A DNA stretch of 45,216 bases from an uncultured Oscillibacter sp. (GTDB lineage Bacteria; Bacillota; Clostridia; Oscillospirales; Oscillospiraceae). The first letter of the stretch is position 1. Each line of letters begins with the position of its first letter. The stretch is from assembly GCA_910576865.1 (NCBI GenBank), contig CAJTKE010000021.1:1-45216 (forward strand). The letters run 5' to 3'. Position numbers and translations under genes: made by a program. The notes under the pieces are model-generated. The model made no database searches, was not told the DNA's origin, and was given only the letters and a program-made list of their open reading frames with translations. Below are positions 1 through 8,046 of the stretch, one piece after another.

Positions 1-1585
1 GCGCGCCGTAGGTGAAGGCGTTGTACATGGCGGGGAACTTGGCCTTCACGTCCTCCTCCCCCAGGCGGACCATCTCGAAGGCCTTCACCATGATCTCCGG
101 GTCGTGGTTCCGCACCGCGCCGGAGGAGAGCTCCACGCCGTTGCACACCAGATCGTACTGGTCCGCCGTGATGCTGAGGGGGTCGATCTCCCCCCGCTCG
201 GCCTTCAGCAGGACCTCCAGCCCGCCGGAGGGCATGGAGAAGGGGTTGTGGCAGAACTCCAGCTCCCCGGACTCCTCCCCGATCTCGTACATGGGGAAGT
301 CCACGATCCAGCAGAAGGCGTACTGCTCACGGTCCATATGGCCGGGGACGGCGGCGCCCAGGGTCTTCACCAGCACGCCGGCGGTCTTCTGGGCGGCTCC
401 CGGCTTCCCGGCGGAGAGGGCCACGAAATCATTGGGCTTCAGCCCCAGAGCGGAAATCACGCTGTCCTTGATGGGCTGAACGAACTTGGCGATGCCGCCC
501 ACAATCTCCCCGTTCTCGTCCAGGCGGAACCAGTAGGGCTTCCCGCCGGAGACGACCTCCACCTCCGCCAGGGTCTTGTCGATGAACTTCCTCGTCTCAT
601 GGAAATCGCTGACGGCGACGGCCTTGACCACATTCCCCTCGAAGGGGCCGAAGCCGCAGTTTGCCAGAACGTCCGTCGCGTCCCGGACCGTCAGGTCGAT
701 GCGCAGGTCCGGCTTGTCGGTGCCGTAGGTCTCCATGGCCTCGGTGTAGGGAATCCGCAGGAAGGGGGCGGCGGAGGCCCGGTTATACTTGCCGTACTGG
801 GCGAAGATGGGGGGCAGCACGTCCTCGATGACGGCGAACACGTCCTCCTGGGTGGCGAAGGCCATTTCCATGTCCAGCTGATAGAACTCGCCGGGGGACC
901 GGTCCGCCCGGGCGTCCTCGTCCCGGAAGCAGGGGGCGATCTGGAAGTACCGGTCAAAGCCGGAGGTCATCAACAGCTGCTTGAACTGCTGGGGAGCCTG
1001 GGGCAGGGCGTAGAACTTCCCCGGGTGGTTCCGGGCGGGGACCAGATAGTCCCGGGCCCCCTCGGGGGAGGAGGCGGTGAGAATCGGCGTGGTGATCTCC
1101 AGGAAGCCGTGGTCCGTCATGGCCTTGCGGATGGCGGAGACCACCTGGCACCGCAGGACGATGTTGTCCTTCACCGCCGGGTTCCGGAGGTCCAGATAGC
1201 GGTACTTGAGCCGCTGGGCCTCGTCGGCCTCCCGGCTGCGATTGATCTGGAAGGGCAGCTCGTTGTGGCGGCAGCGGCCCAGGACCTCCACCTTCTCCGG
1301 GACGACCTCGATGTCGCCGGTGGGCAGCTTGGCATTTCTGCTGGCCCGCTCCCGGACGGTGCCCTCCACGGAGATGGTGGACTCCTTGTTGATGGCCTTG
1401 AACCGGGCCACCATGTCCGGCGTCTCGGCCACGATCTGGGTGGTGCCGTAGAAGTCCCGGAGGACCACGAAGGCCAGCTCGGCCCCCACCTCCCGGATGT
1501 TCTCCATCCATCCGGAGAGCTTGACGGTTTTTCCCGCGTCCTCGGCGCGGAGCTGGCCGCAGGTGTGCGTACGGTTTTGTGTCAT
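1..1585 (-). CDS. aspS: Aspartyl-tRNA synthetase, 3' end cut by window edge
   Basis: Class II synthetase that charges tRNA-Asp (or Asp/Asn if the organism uses the transamidation route). The frame is open from an ATG at 1585 to the window edge, about 528 residues of a family that is usually near 590, so the C-terminal end is missing. The N-terminal OB-fold anticodon-binding domain (about 1-105) is followed by the class II core. Motif 2 reads FRDEDARADRS near residue 219, followed by GEFYQLDMEM. A bacterial GAD-type insertion (about 290-400) is compatible with the length. SD-like GGAAAGGAAG precedes the start. It lies downstream of hisS with one small gene in between, the common Firmicute hisS-aspS order. 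Identification is firm; the discriminating/non-discriminating type cannot be told. Confidence 0.95.
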   Translation of the reverse strand, partial: MTQNRTHTCGQLRAEDAGKTVKLSGWMENIREVGAELAFVVLRDFYGTTQIVAETPDMVARFKAINKESTISVEGTVRERASRNAKLPTGDIEVVPEKVEVLGRCRHNELPFQINRSREADEAQRLKYRYLDLRNPAVKDNIVLRCQVVSAIRKAMTDHGFLEITTPILTASSPEGARDYLVPARNHPGKFYALPQAPQQFKQLLMTSGFDRYFQIAPCFRDEDARADRSPGEFYQLDMEMAFATQEDVFAVIEDVLPPIFAQYGKYNRASAAPFLRIPYTEAMETYGTDKPDLRIDLTVRDATDVLANCGFGPFEGNVVKAVAVSDFHETRKFIDKTLAEVEVVSGGKPYWFRLDENGEIVGGIAKFVQPIKDSVISALGLKPNDFVALSAGKPGAAQKTAGVLVKTLGAAVPGHMDREQYAFCWIVDFPMYEIGEESGELEFCHNPFSMPSGGLEVLLKAERGEIDPLSITADQYDLVCNGVELSSGAVRNHDPEIMVKAFEMVRLGEEDVKAKFPAMYNAFTYGA

Positions 1586-1635
1586 GGTGATGGCTTCCTT
1601 TCCCGTAAATTGGTAAAGTTGATTACAAATAGGAT

Positions 1636-1663
1636 TTTATACATAGGATATTACGATTTGGAA
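1636..1663 (-). promoter_or_regulatory. Possible aspS promoter
   Basis: A short AT-rich island in otherwise GC-rich DNA holds a -35-like TTCCAA (1663-1658), a 16-base spacer and a -10-like TATAAA (1641-1636), about 50 bases before the aspS start. It overlaps the last codons of the preceding gene. The match is moderate, so read-through from hisS is equally possible. Confidence 0.3.
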
Positions 1664-2199
1664 TCACTGGCGAAGGGGGATTCCCACAGGGCGGCCCCCA
1701 GCTCCCGGCCGGCCTCGTGGCCGTGGGAGACGTAGAGGGGGAGATTGAGGTAGGGCCCATAGGACCAGCGGTCAATCCAGCACTGCAGGCCCAGGAGGGT
1801 GTCCCAGTCCTCCTCAGACCGGATGTCGTAGAAATAGAAGTAGATGTCGTACTCCTTTTTCCCGTCCTCCCCGTGGCGGATGGAGCCGCCGCCCATGGGG
1901 GGCAGGATGCGGAGCAGGGGCTCCAGGGGGGAGCGGTGGAAGCGGAGGCCCTCCAGCTCCGCCAGGACCTCCGCCGTCAGCGCCGCCGCCTCCGGATCGT
2001 CCTCGGGGTCCAGGTTCCGGGACTGGCGGCTGTAGGGGGAGGTGCAGTCAATGACCAGCACGCTGGTCCGGTCGGGGGCGGCGTTCCCCAGGAGGAAGTG
2101 GATGTCCACCGGCCGGGCGTACCAGACGGCCCAGAGGACCAGCAGAACCAGCAGGCCCCGGAGGAGGGCCTTTTTGTGCTTTTCCCAGAAGGCTTTCAT
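1651..2199 (-). CDS. Small membrane-anchored protein of an unrecognised 'WYxRPVDI' family (copy 1)
   Basis: I do not recognise a named family. The 182-residue product has a short positive N-terminus and one hydrophobic segment (about 13-27), followed at once by WYARPVDI and an extracytoplasmic domain of about 145 residues. Its body carries DPE, LEGLRFHRSPLEPLLRILP and WIDRWSYGP. It is clearly paralogous to the protein encoded at 9417-9941, which has WYSRPVDI, VEALRFRRPPWNPILQFIP and FIDEWSY in the same order. I chose the ATG at 2199 because GGGAG lies 7 bases upstream; an in-frame GTG at 2202 is too close to it. The gene starts 4 bases after the hisS stop, so it is very likely co-transcribed with hisS and perhaps aspS. 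Function unknown. Confidence 0.8.
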   Translation of the reverse strand: MKAFWEKHKKALLRGLLVLLVLWAVWYARPVDIHFLLGNAAPDRTSVLVIDCTSPYSRQSRNLDPEDDPEAAALTAEVLAELEGLRFHRSPLEPLLRILPPMGGGSIRHGEDGKKEYDIYFYFYDIRSEEDWDTLLGLQCWIDRWSYGPYLNLPLYVSHGHEAGRELGAALWESPFASDSKS

Positions 2200-2203
2200 C
2201 ACA

Positions 2204-3559
2204 TCACTCCCGGATGACAGATCCCCGGTTCCGGGCGTCCAGCCCCGCCTTGACCCGGTAGATGGTGGCCCCGGCGTCCAGCTTGGTCTGTTCTCCCGTC
2301 AGCATGTCCTTGCAGGCCACGACTCCGGCGCTGATCTCATCCTCTCCCAGGAAGACCACGTAGGGGATGCCCAGCTTGTCCGCGTAGGAAATCTTCTGCT
2401 TGAACTTCTTCTCCTCGCAGTGGAGCTGGGCCCGGACGCCGTTCTCCCGGAAGCGGGTGGCCAGGGCGATGGCGGCGCTCAGGTCCTCCGTCATGGGCAG
2501 GATCAGCACGTCCGCCGGGGCGGTGTTCAGCTCCGGGTTCAGCATGCCCTGCTCCCCCAGCACGTAGAAGAGCCGGGTCAGGCCGATGGAAATTCCGACT
2601 CCAGGGAGTTGTTTTTCGGTATAATATTCCGCCAAGTTATCATAGCGCCCGCCGGAGCAGACGGAGCCGATCTCCGGGTGGTCCAGCAAAACGGTCTCGT
2701 AGACGGTGCCGGTGTAGTAGTCCAGGCCCCGGGCGATGGTCAGGTCCACCTGGAAGTTCTCCGCCGGGACGCCGAAGGCCCCCAGGTATTTCACCACGGT
2801 CTTCAGCTCGTCCACGCCTTGGTCAAAGGTCTGGTCCCGGCCCCGCCGGGCCTCCAGGGCGGAGAGGACCTCTTCCGTGCTCCCGGTGATGGAGATGAAG
2901 TCCAGAATCTCCCGGGCCTGCTCCGGGCCGACGCCCAGGTCCCCGGTGAGGATGTCCCGGACCTTGTCCGGGCCGATCTTCTCCAGCTTGTCCACGGTGC
3001 GCATGATGTCCCCGGCCCTGTCCGAAAGGCCCAGGGCGGCGTAGAAGCCGTTGAGGACCTTGCGGTTGTTCACCCGGATGCGGAAGCGCCTGAGCCCCAG
3101 GGCGGAGAAGGTCCGGTAGATGATGGCGGGGATCTCCGCCTCGTTGAGGACGGACAGCTTCCCGTCGCCGATGACGTCGATGTCCGCCTGATAGAACTCC
3201 CGGAAGCGGCCCCGCTGGGCCCGCTCACCCCGGTAGACCTTGCCGATCTGGAAGCGGCGGAAGGGGAAGGTCAGGTCGTTGTAGTGCAGGGCCACGTACT
3301 TGGCCAGGGGGACCGTCAGGTCGAAGCGGAGGGAGAGGTCCGCGTCCCCCTTCTGGAAGCGGTAGATCTGCTTCTCCGTCTCTCCGCCGCCCTTGGCCAG
3401 GAGGACCTCGCTGGATTCGATGACGGGGGTGTCCAGGGGGGTGAAGCCATAGAGGCTGTAAGTCTCCCGGAGGATTTCCATGACGCGCTCCATCTGCCGC
3501 TGGGGGGCGGGGAGAAGCTCCATGAAGCCGGACAGGGTCCGGGGGGTCTGTTTTGACAT
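2204..3559 (-). CDS. hisS: Histidyl-tRNA synthetase
   Basis: Class II synthetase that attaches histidine to tRNA-His. The 451 residues are slightly longer than the usual 420-430. Visible signatures are RFDLT (78-82), motif 2 in FRRFQIGKVYRGERAQRGRF (100-119), the histidine-specific ARGLDYYTG (276-284) and a C-terminal anticodon-binding alpha/beta domain (about 355-451). The start has AAAGGAG upstream. It heads a transcription unit with the small membrane protein and possibly aspS. Its 277-base leader contains a strong terminator (3616-3660) and other foldable segments, suggesting control by premature termination, but the T-box consensus is absent. Confidence 0.96.
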   Translation of the reverse strand: MSKQTPRTLSGFMELLPAPQRQMERVMEILRETYSLYGFTPLDTPVIESSEVLLAKGGGETEKQIYRFQKGDADLSLRFDLTVPLAKYVALHYNDLTFPFRRFQIGKVYRGERAQRGRFREFYQADIDVIGDGKLSVLNEAEIPAIIYRTFSALGLRRFRIRVNNRKVLNGFYAALGLSDRAGDIMRTVDKLEKIGPDKVRDILTGDLGVGPEQAREILDFISITGSTEEVLSALEARRGRDQTFDQGVDELKTVVKYLGAFGVPAENFQVDLTIARGLDYYTGTVYETVLLDHPEIGSVCSGGRYDNLAEYYTEKQLPGVGISIGLTRLFYVLGEQGMLNPELNTAPADVLILPMTEDLSAAIALATRFRENGVRAQLHCEEKKFKQKISYADKLGIPYVVFLGEDEISAGVVACKDMLTGEQTKLDAGATIYRVKAGLDARNRGSVIRE

Positions 3560-3615
3560 AATGCCGCTCCTTTTCTCTCTTGAAAATAGGGGATTCCAGG
3601 CGGGACGGGCCCGCC

Positions 3616-3660
3616 AAAAAAGAGCGCCGTCCTCCCAACCCGGTTGGGACGGAAGCGCTC
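3616..3660 (-). terminator. Strong intrinsic terminator in the mgsA-hisS gap
   Basis: On the minus strand GAGCG and CGCTC, CCGT and ACGG, and CCCAACC and GGTTGGG form a long stepped stem followed by TTTTTT. It stands 57 bases before the hisS start. It either ends the mgsA transcript or acts as a conditional terminator in the hisS leader. The segment CCTCCCAA (3691-3684) can pair with TTGGGAGG of the terminator's second arm, and CCCAAAT/ATTTGGG (3688-3669) forms a further competing hairpin. Confidence 0.75.
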
Positions 3661-3810
3661 ATCATCTGCCCAAATGCCAGGATTTGGGAGGGTTATTTTT
3701 GGGCGCAATCAAGAGGAGGAATCAAGGCCTCCTGAAAACTGAGGGCTTGGCTGCCGCCGCTCCGGTCTGGATGATTGCCAGACAACCAGAGCGCGATAAA
3801 GCTCTTTTTG

Positions 3811-3838
3811 GATACTTTTTCTCTCGAGAAAAAGTATC
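3811..3838. repeat. Perfect 13-bp inverted repeat overlapping the mgsA stop codon
   Basis: GATACTTTTTCTC, a 2-base centre and GAGAAAAAGTATC form a perfect palindrome. The mgsA stop codon (3839-3837) overlaps its edge. No U-tract follows on either strand, so it is not a textbook terminator, although the arms contain five-base T and A runs. It could be an mRNA 3'-end stabiliser or a terminator whose U-run lies in the stem. Confidence 0.6.
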
Positions 3839-4253
3839 AGGCCAACGGCCGGGAAGTGGAGGGATTGACAATGAGGCGCCAGTCCAGGTCGCCCCGGGCG
3901 AGGCCCAGGACCAGCAGCTCCGCCGTGGCGATGTTGCTGGCGAAGGGGACCCGGTTCTGGTCGCAGAGGCGGGAGATGTACGAGATGTCGTCGGCCCGGT
4001 CCTCGTTGGCGGGGTCGTTGAAGAAGAGCACCAGATCGAACTCGTTGTAGGCGATGCGGGCTCCGATCTGCTGGCTTCCGCCGTGGGCGTAGGTGAGGAA
4101 GCAGTGGACGTCCAGTCCGGTGGCGTCCGCCACCATGTGCCCGGTGGTGTTGGTGGCATAGAGCTGATGCCGGGCCAGGATGCCGGCGTAGGCGGTGCAG
4201 AACTGGACCATCAGCTCCTTCTTGTTGTCGTGCGCCATCAGGGCGATATTCAT
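3837..4253 (-). CDS. mgsA: Methylglyoxal synthase
   Basis: Converts dihydroxyacetone phosphate to methylglyoxal and phosphate, a bypass that relieves sugar-phosphate build-up. At 138 residues it is single-domain and close to the usual bacterial length. Visible family motifs are ALMAHDNKK at the N-terminus, TTG (phosphate contact), GGSQQIGARIA (58-68) and FFNDP (77-81), whose Asp is the expected catalytic base. It follows minD with a 51-base gap. Clostridia often carry mgsA near min or mre genes, so the neighbourhood is typical. Confidence 0.95.
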   Translation of the reverse strand: MNIALMAHDNKKELMVQFCTAYAGILARHQLYATNTTGHMVADATGLDVHCFLTYAHGGSQQIGARIAYNEFDLVLFFNDPANEDRADDISYISRLCDQNRVPFASNIATAELLVLGLARGDLDWRLIVNPSTSRPLA

Positions 4254-4304
4254 GTGGTACTCCTTTCTATGTCATAACCGGCTTTCGCCGGGTCAAATCC
4301 TGTC

Positions 4305-5051
4305 TTATCGGATGCGGAGCAGGGGGACCCGCTGTCCCTCCAGGCGTCTGGCGATGTTGCGGTAGGCCGCCGCCGCGCCCTGGCTGCTGCCCAGCAGCAG
4401 GGGGACCCCCTTGTTCAGGGAGAGGGACAGGCCGTCGTCCTCGGGGATGACCCCGATGAGGGGCAGGCCCGCCCGGTCGATGGCGTCGTCAATGGTGGCG
4501 TGCATACTGCGGAGCATCTTCTTCCGCACCCGGTTCACCACCAGATGCAGCCGCCCGGTGGGGAAGCGGTGGAGCTCCATCACCGTGTGCTGGGCGTCCC
4601 GCAGGGAGGAGGCGTCCGCCGTGGCCACCACCACGGCCCGGTCCGCGCCGCAGACGGCCAGCTGAAACCCGCTGCCCAGGCCCGCCGGCGCGTCCAGAAA
4701 GCAGTAGTCAAAGCGCTCCCGGGCGGTGTCCAGCATGGCGGTCATCTGCTCCTCCGTCACCGGGCGCCCCCGGCTTCGGGTGGGGGCCGTCAGCAGGAAG
4801 AGCCCCGGGATGTCCGGATGCTCCACCGCCGCCGTGTCCAGGGCACAGCGCTCCTGGGCCACGTCGGTGAAGTCCATGATGGCCTTGTCCGTCAGGCCCA
4901 GGGCCAGGTCCAGATTCCGCAAAGCCACGTCGCAGTCCACGCACAGCACCCGCCGGCCCGCCTGGGCCAGGGCGGAGCCCACGCCGGCGGTGAAGGAGGT
5001 CTTCCCCGTGCCCCCCTTGCCGGAGACCACGGCGATACACTGTCCCGCCAT
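4305..5051 (-). CDS. minD: MinD/ParA-family septum-site ATPase
   Basis: Deviant Walker-A ATPase; the signature SGKGGTGKTS occupies residues 10-19, followed by a Walker-B-like stretch (YCFLDAPAGLGSG) and the CDCDVALRNLDLALG motif typical of MinD. In the family it binds membrane and positions division through MinC. The 248 residues are slightly shorter than usual, and the C-terminus (RRLEGQRVPLLRIR) is only a modest candidate for the amphipathic membrane helix. No minC or minE lies in this window, so the MinD name rests on sequence resemblance; a related ParA/FlhG-type role remains possible. AGGAGG precedes the ATG. rsmG lies 37 bases upstream and mgsA follows. Confidence 0.8.
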   Translation of the reverse strand: MAGQCIAVVSGKGGTGKTSFTAGVGSALAQAGRRVLCVDCDVALRNLDLALGLTDKAIMDFTDVAQERCALDTAAVEHPDIPGLFLLTAPTRSRGRPVTEEQMTAMLDTARERFDYCFLDAPAGLGSGFQLAVCGADRAVVVATADASSLRDAQHTVMELHRFPTGRLHLVVNRVRKKMLRSMHATIDDAIDRAGLPLIGVIPEDDGLSLSLNKGVPLLLGSSQGAAAAYRNIARRLEGQRVPLLRIR

Positions 5052-5088
5052 GGAATGCGCCTCCTTTCAGCTGAGGTTCCACTTCTTA

Positions 5089-5787
5089 TTATAACGGATT
5101 CTTCTTGATTTTTGCAAACGTTCTGGGATATTTTTTCGGCGTTTCCGAAATTTTAGTCATAATAACCAGCCGGCGGGGGATATCTGTGCCGGATATCACA
5201 TAATCTATGGGCTTTTCCAGCCGCCCGCCCAGCAGGCTGACGGCCCGGCCGGCGGCGTTCAGCTCCTCTTCCGTGTCCACGGACTTCATGGCCAGGAACC
5301 GGCCCCCCACGTTCACCAGGGGGAGGCACAGCTCCGCCAGCACCGGAAGAGACGCCACCGCCCGGCTCACCGCGATGTCGAAGCCCTCCCGGTGGTCTGC
5401 CGCGAACGCCTCCGCCCGGCCGTGGACGCACTCCACGTCCGCGAGGCCCAGGTCCTCGCAGACCTCCCGGAGGAAGTCCACCCGCTTCCGCTGGGCGTCC
5501 AGCAGGGTCAGGCGAATGGAGGGCTCCAGAATTTTCAGGGGCAGCCCCGGAAAGCCCGCCCCGGTGCCCACGTCCACCACCCGCTTTCCACGAAAGTCCT
5601 CCAGGGCCGGCAGGGCGGCGCTGTCCAGGAAGTGGAGGCGGGCCGCGTCGACCGGGTCCGTGATGGCGGTGAGGTTCATCACCTGGTTCTTCTCCGCCAG
5701 CAGCTCCCAGTAGCGGAGCAGGGCCGGGACCCCCTCCTCGGGGAGGGAGAGGGCGGACAGGCCCTGACGGAGGACGGTTTCCATCAT
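5089..5787 (-). CDS. rsmG: 16S rRNA (guanine-527-N7)-methyltransferase RsmG (GidB)
   Basis: Methylates G527 (E. coli numbering) of 16S rRNA using S-adenosylmethionine. The 232-residue protein has NLTAI and LHFLDS (family hallmark, about 51-56), the SAM-binding glycine loop VDVGTGAGFPG (71-81), LLDAQRKRVDFL and the VSRAVASL segment. Length is normal. Its ATG overlaps the mscL stop (ATGA). rsmG commonly sits close to parAB and the replication origin in Firmicutes, which fits the parA/parB genes 5 kb away. Confidence 0.95.
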   Translation of the reverse strand: MMETVLRQGLSALSLPEEGVPALLRYWELLAEKNQVMNLTAITDPVDAARLHFLDSAALPALEDFRGKRVVDVGTGAGFPGLPLKILEPSIRLTLLDAQRKRVDFLREVCEDLGLADVECVHGRAEAFAADHREGFDIAVSRAVASLPVLAELCLPLVNVGGRFLAMKSVDTEEELNAAGRAVSLLGGRLEKPIDYVISGTDIPRRLVIMTKISETPKKYPRTFAKIKKNPL

Positions 5788-6179
5788 CTGTCTTTCAGCA
5801 GGTCCCGGATCTCCGTCAGAAGCCGCTCCTCTGCCGAGGGGGCCGGCGGCGGGGGAGGGGCCTCCTCCTTCTTCCTGTGGAAGCTGTTGATGGCCTTCAC
5901 CAGGCAGAAGACCACCAGAGCCATGATGAGGAAGTTCAGCACGGCCTGGATGAAGTTGCCGTAGGTGACGGCCGCGGGCCCGATGTTCAGGGTCAGCTCG
6001 GCAAAGGAGACGGAGCTGGTGAAGATGCCCAGGATGGGCATGACGATGTCGTTGATCAACGAGGTGGTGATGTTGGAGAAGGCGCCGCCGATGATGACGC
6101 CGACGGCCATGTCCATCACGTTGCCCCGGGCGATGAAGGTCTTGAACTCGGCGAGGAAGCCGGAGGTCTTGTTTGCCAT
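5784..6179 (-). CDS. mscL: Large-conductance mechanosensitive channel
   Basis: Stretch-activated membrane channel that releases solutes during hypo-osmotic shock; the family forms pentamers. The 131-residue product has the N-terminal amphipathic helix and TM1 containing GNVMDMAVGVIIGGAF with the family's small-residue pore lining, a periplasmic loop, TM2 (about 77-97) and a charged cytoplasmic helix. A proline run (PPPPPAP, about 109-116) links TM2 to the terminal bundle. It overlaps rsmG by 4 bases. The AT-rich gap upstream (6180-6233) probably holds a promoter, but I cannot place its boxes with confidence. Confidence 0.95.
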   Translation of the reverse strand: MANKTSGFLAEFKTFIARGNVMDMAVGVIIGGAFSNITTSLINDIVMPILGIFTSSVSFAELTLNIGPAAVTYGNFIQAVLNFLIMALVVFCLVKAINSFHRKKEEAPPPPPAPSAEERLLTEIRDLLKDR

Positions 6180-6233
6180 AGTCTGATTACCTTTCGTATA
6201 GTAAGATATATTAAATACAAATTGGATTTTGCT

Positions 6234-7274
6234 TTAGCCCGCTCTGACCCGCAGTTCCGGCTCCAGCACCCGGGCCATCATGATTGCGGCCTGGGCCCGG
6301 GTCAGCTCCTTGTCCCCGCCGAAGTTTCCGGCGGCGTCCACGCCGGTGAGTACACCCGCCTGATAGAGGTTCAGGATTCGCTGGGCTTTTGGGGTTTCCT
6401 CGTTGACGTCGGGGACGGTTACCGTCTCGTTCAGGATGTCCAGCTCCCCGGCAACGGCGCTTACTAGCCACGCGAACATATCCCGCCGGGCGCTGTCGCT
6501 AGAGAAGCGGGCGAGGGCGTCATAGTCCTCGATCCCGTTTTCCCCGGCCAGCGGGGCCAGCAGGTCTGAGATCAGGTCGGCCTTGTTTTCGCTGGTTAGG
6601 TAGACCAGGGCGGGATACCACCAGGCGGAGGCCAGGCGGGTGAAGTTTGTGGTGTTGTACCAGAAGACGGAGTTTCCGTCTGGATCGTCGAAGTCCTCAA
6701 AGCAGTAGCCGGTGCCCTGGAAGCCCTGGGTCATGGTGCCGGGCTCCGAGTGATAGGACTGCCGGAGGCCCTGATAGGTGCGGATGTGATTGTAGCCCTC
6801 GAAGCCGATTTCCAGCCGGCAGGTCTCCGGGAGGGAGTCGTCCTCCTCCTCCAGGCTGAGGCAGAAATAGGGATTCATGCCGCCGGTGTAGGAGTGGGGG
6901 AGTTCCCCCGCCGGGTAGGAGGCGATCAGGCCGCCGTCCTCATCGAGGAACCGGAGGTAGGGCTGGCTCATGTCCGGCAGCTCCGGCACGGTCCCGTCCC
7001 CGCCGCACTGCAAATCGTACAGCCGCGCCGCCAGGACCACCAGCTGGGCCACGGTCAGCTTCCCCTGGGGGTTGAACGCCGTGTCCGAGGTTCCGTTCAT
7101 CAGGCCCCGCTCGTAGCAGAGCTTGATGGCCTCATAAGACGCGCCGCCCTCCGCCACGTCGGCGAAGCCAGGGTAAGCCCTAGATGCTGTGGTTTCTGTA
7201 TCCACTGCGCCACAAGGGATTGAGAGCGCGGACAGGAATACAGCCGTTATAATCAAGCTGAGAATACGTTTCAT
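6234..7274 (-). CDS. Secreted SLH-domain surface protein
   Basis: 346 residues with a signal peptide (MKRILSLIITAVFLSALSIP, cleavage near GAVD). An S-layer-homology repeat (about 33-90) contains YPGFADV, AIKLCYERGLMNGTSDTAFNP and LTVAQLVVLAARL. A middle region of about 180 residues follows that I do not recognise. A second SLH-like segment at the C-terminus has VPDVNEETPKAQRILNLYQAGVLTG and KELTRAQAAIMMARVL. SLH domains bind pyruvylated secondary cell-wall polymer, so the CsaB fusion at 28251-30479 would make its anchor. The lysine/arginine-rich start and the AT-rich upstream region support the ATG at 7274. The specific surface role is unknown. Confidence 0.8.
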   Translation of the reverse strand: MKRILSLIITAVFLSALSIPCGAVDTETTASRAYPGFADVAEGGASYEAIKLCYERGLMNGTSDTAFNPQGKLTVAQLVVLAARLYDLQCGGDGTVPELPDMSQPYLRFLDEDGGLIASYPAGELPHSYTGGMNPYFCLSLEEEDDSLPETCRLEIGFEGYNHIRTYQGLRQSYHSEPGTMTQGFQGTGYCFEDFDDPDGNSVFWYNTTNFTRLASAWWYPALVYLTSENKADLISDLLAPLAGENGIEDYDALARFSSDSARRDMFAWLVSAVAGELDILNETVTVPDVNEETPKAQRILNLYQAGVLTGVDAAGNFGGDKELTRAQAAIMMARVLEPELRVRAG

Positions 7275-7349
7275 CGTTTGCCATTCTCCTATTGGCTGGA
7301 AAACCGTTCAACTATTTGTAATATTTCTATATTATAATACAATTTGCAA

Positions 7350-8006
7350 TCAATGCCGTTCCTGCGGGGCGGCTCCGGGGGCGTTTCGCTCCTCCGGGAT
7401 ATGGCCCCCGGTCTGAACCGCCGCCAGCCCGATGACCGCCGGAAGGAGCAGGCCGTACAGCCGCCGGTCCCCGCAGTACCCGGCCAGCAGGACGGCGCTC
7501 ATCAGGTACAGGCCGAAGCCCACGTCAAAGACGGCGTGGGGCAGGCCCCGGAGGCGGTAAGCCTTGAGACACCGGAGGAAGGAGCTCACGGGCATCCAGA
7601 CGGTGAACAGCACCCCCGCGAAGGCCAGCACCATGTAAAAGACGGAGGCGGCGGCCTCGCCGAAAAAGCGGATGTGGTCCCCTTCGCCCTGGAGGGGGGC
7701 GACCTCATTGGCCACCACGTAGACGCAGGCCTTGGCCAGGAAGACCAGCAGGGGGACGAACAGGGTGGAACAGCAGACCAGGATGGCGGTGTTGATCTGA
7801 TGGGCGGCGCTGCTCAGGGATTTCTGCTTCACCCGGAAGCGGAGGACCAGGGTCACGGCCCCGCAGAGCAGATAGACCGCCAGAAAGACGGCGAGCATCT
7901 TCGGAAGCCGCCGGCAGGTCTCCGGGGAGAAGCCCAGGGCGTTGGTCAGGAAGGACTCCGGGTAGGCGTTGCGTTTCAGGCACTGCCAGAGCCGGGGAAC
8001 CTCCAC
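7350..8006 (-). CDS. Multi-pass membrane protein, unknown function
   Basis: Not recognised. The 218 residues show four to five hydrophobic segments (about 36-56, 71-96, 113-137, 156-176 and 182-196), so it is an integral membrane protein. The start is problematic: the GTG at 8006 has no clear Shine-Dalgarno sequence. The frame stays open upstream through codons reading KELKSWIDTLL, but no ATG, GTG or TTG occurs before it enters the serS end. The gene follows serS by 41 bases and may depend on read-through or translational coupling. The true N-terminus may lie upstream at a non-standard start, or the original start may be lost. Confidence 0.6.
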   Translation of the reverse strand: MEVPRLWQCLKRNAYPESFLTNALGFSPETCRRLPKMLAVFLAVYLLCGAVTLVLRFRVKQKSLSSAAHQINTAILVCCSTLFVPLLVFLAKACVYVVANEVAPLQGEGDHIRFFGEAAASVFYMVLAFAGVLFTVWMPVSSFLRCLKAYRLRGLPHAVFDVGFGLYLMSAVLLAGYCGDRRLYGLLLPAVIGLAAVQTGGHIPEERNAPGAAPQERH

Positions 8007-8046
8007 CAGCAGGGTGTCAATCCACGATTTCAGTTCCTTGGGGCGC

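Noticed and set aside
104..1735. Long plus-strand open frame opposite aspS
   Set aside because: GC-rich DNA leaves long open frames opposite real genes; this one has Gly/Val/Asp/Leu-biased content with no motifs, and the minus strand encodes clear aspS.
3560..3836. T-box riboswitch before hisS
   Set aside because: The conserved T-box sequence (AGGGTGG-type) and its partner could not be found; only a terminator and generic hairpins are visible.
6180..6233. Promoter before mscL
   Set aside because: AT-rich and likely promoter-bearing, but no -35/-10 pair with acceptable spacing could be chosen.
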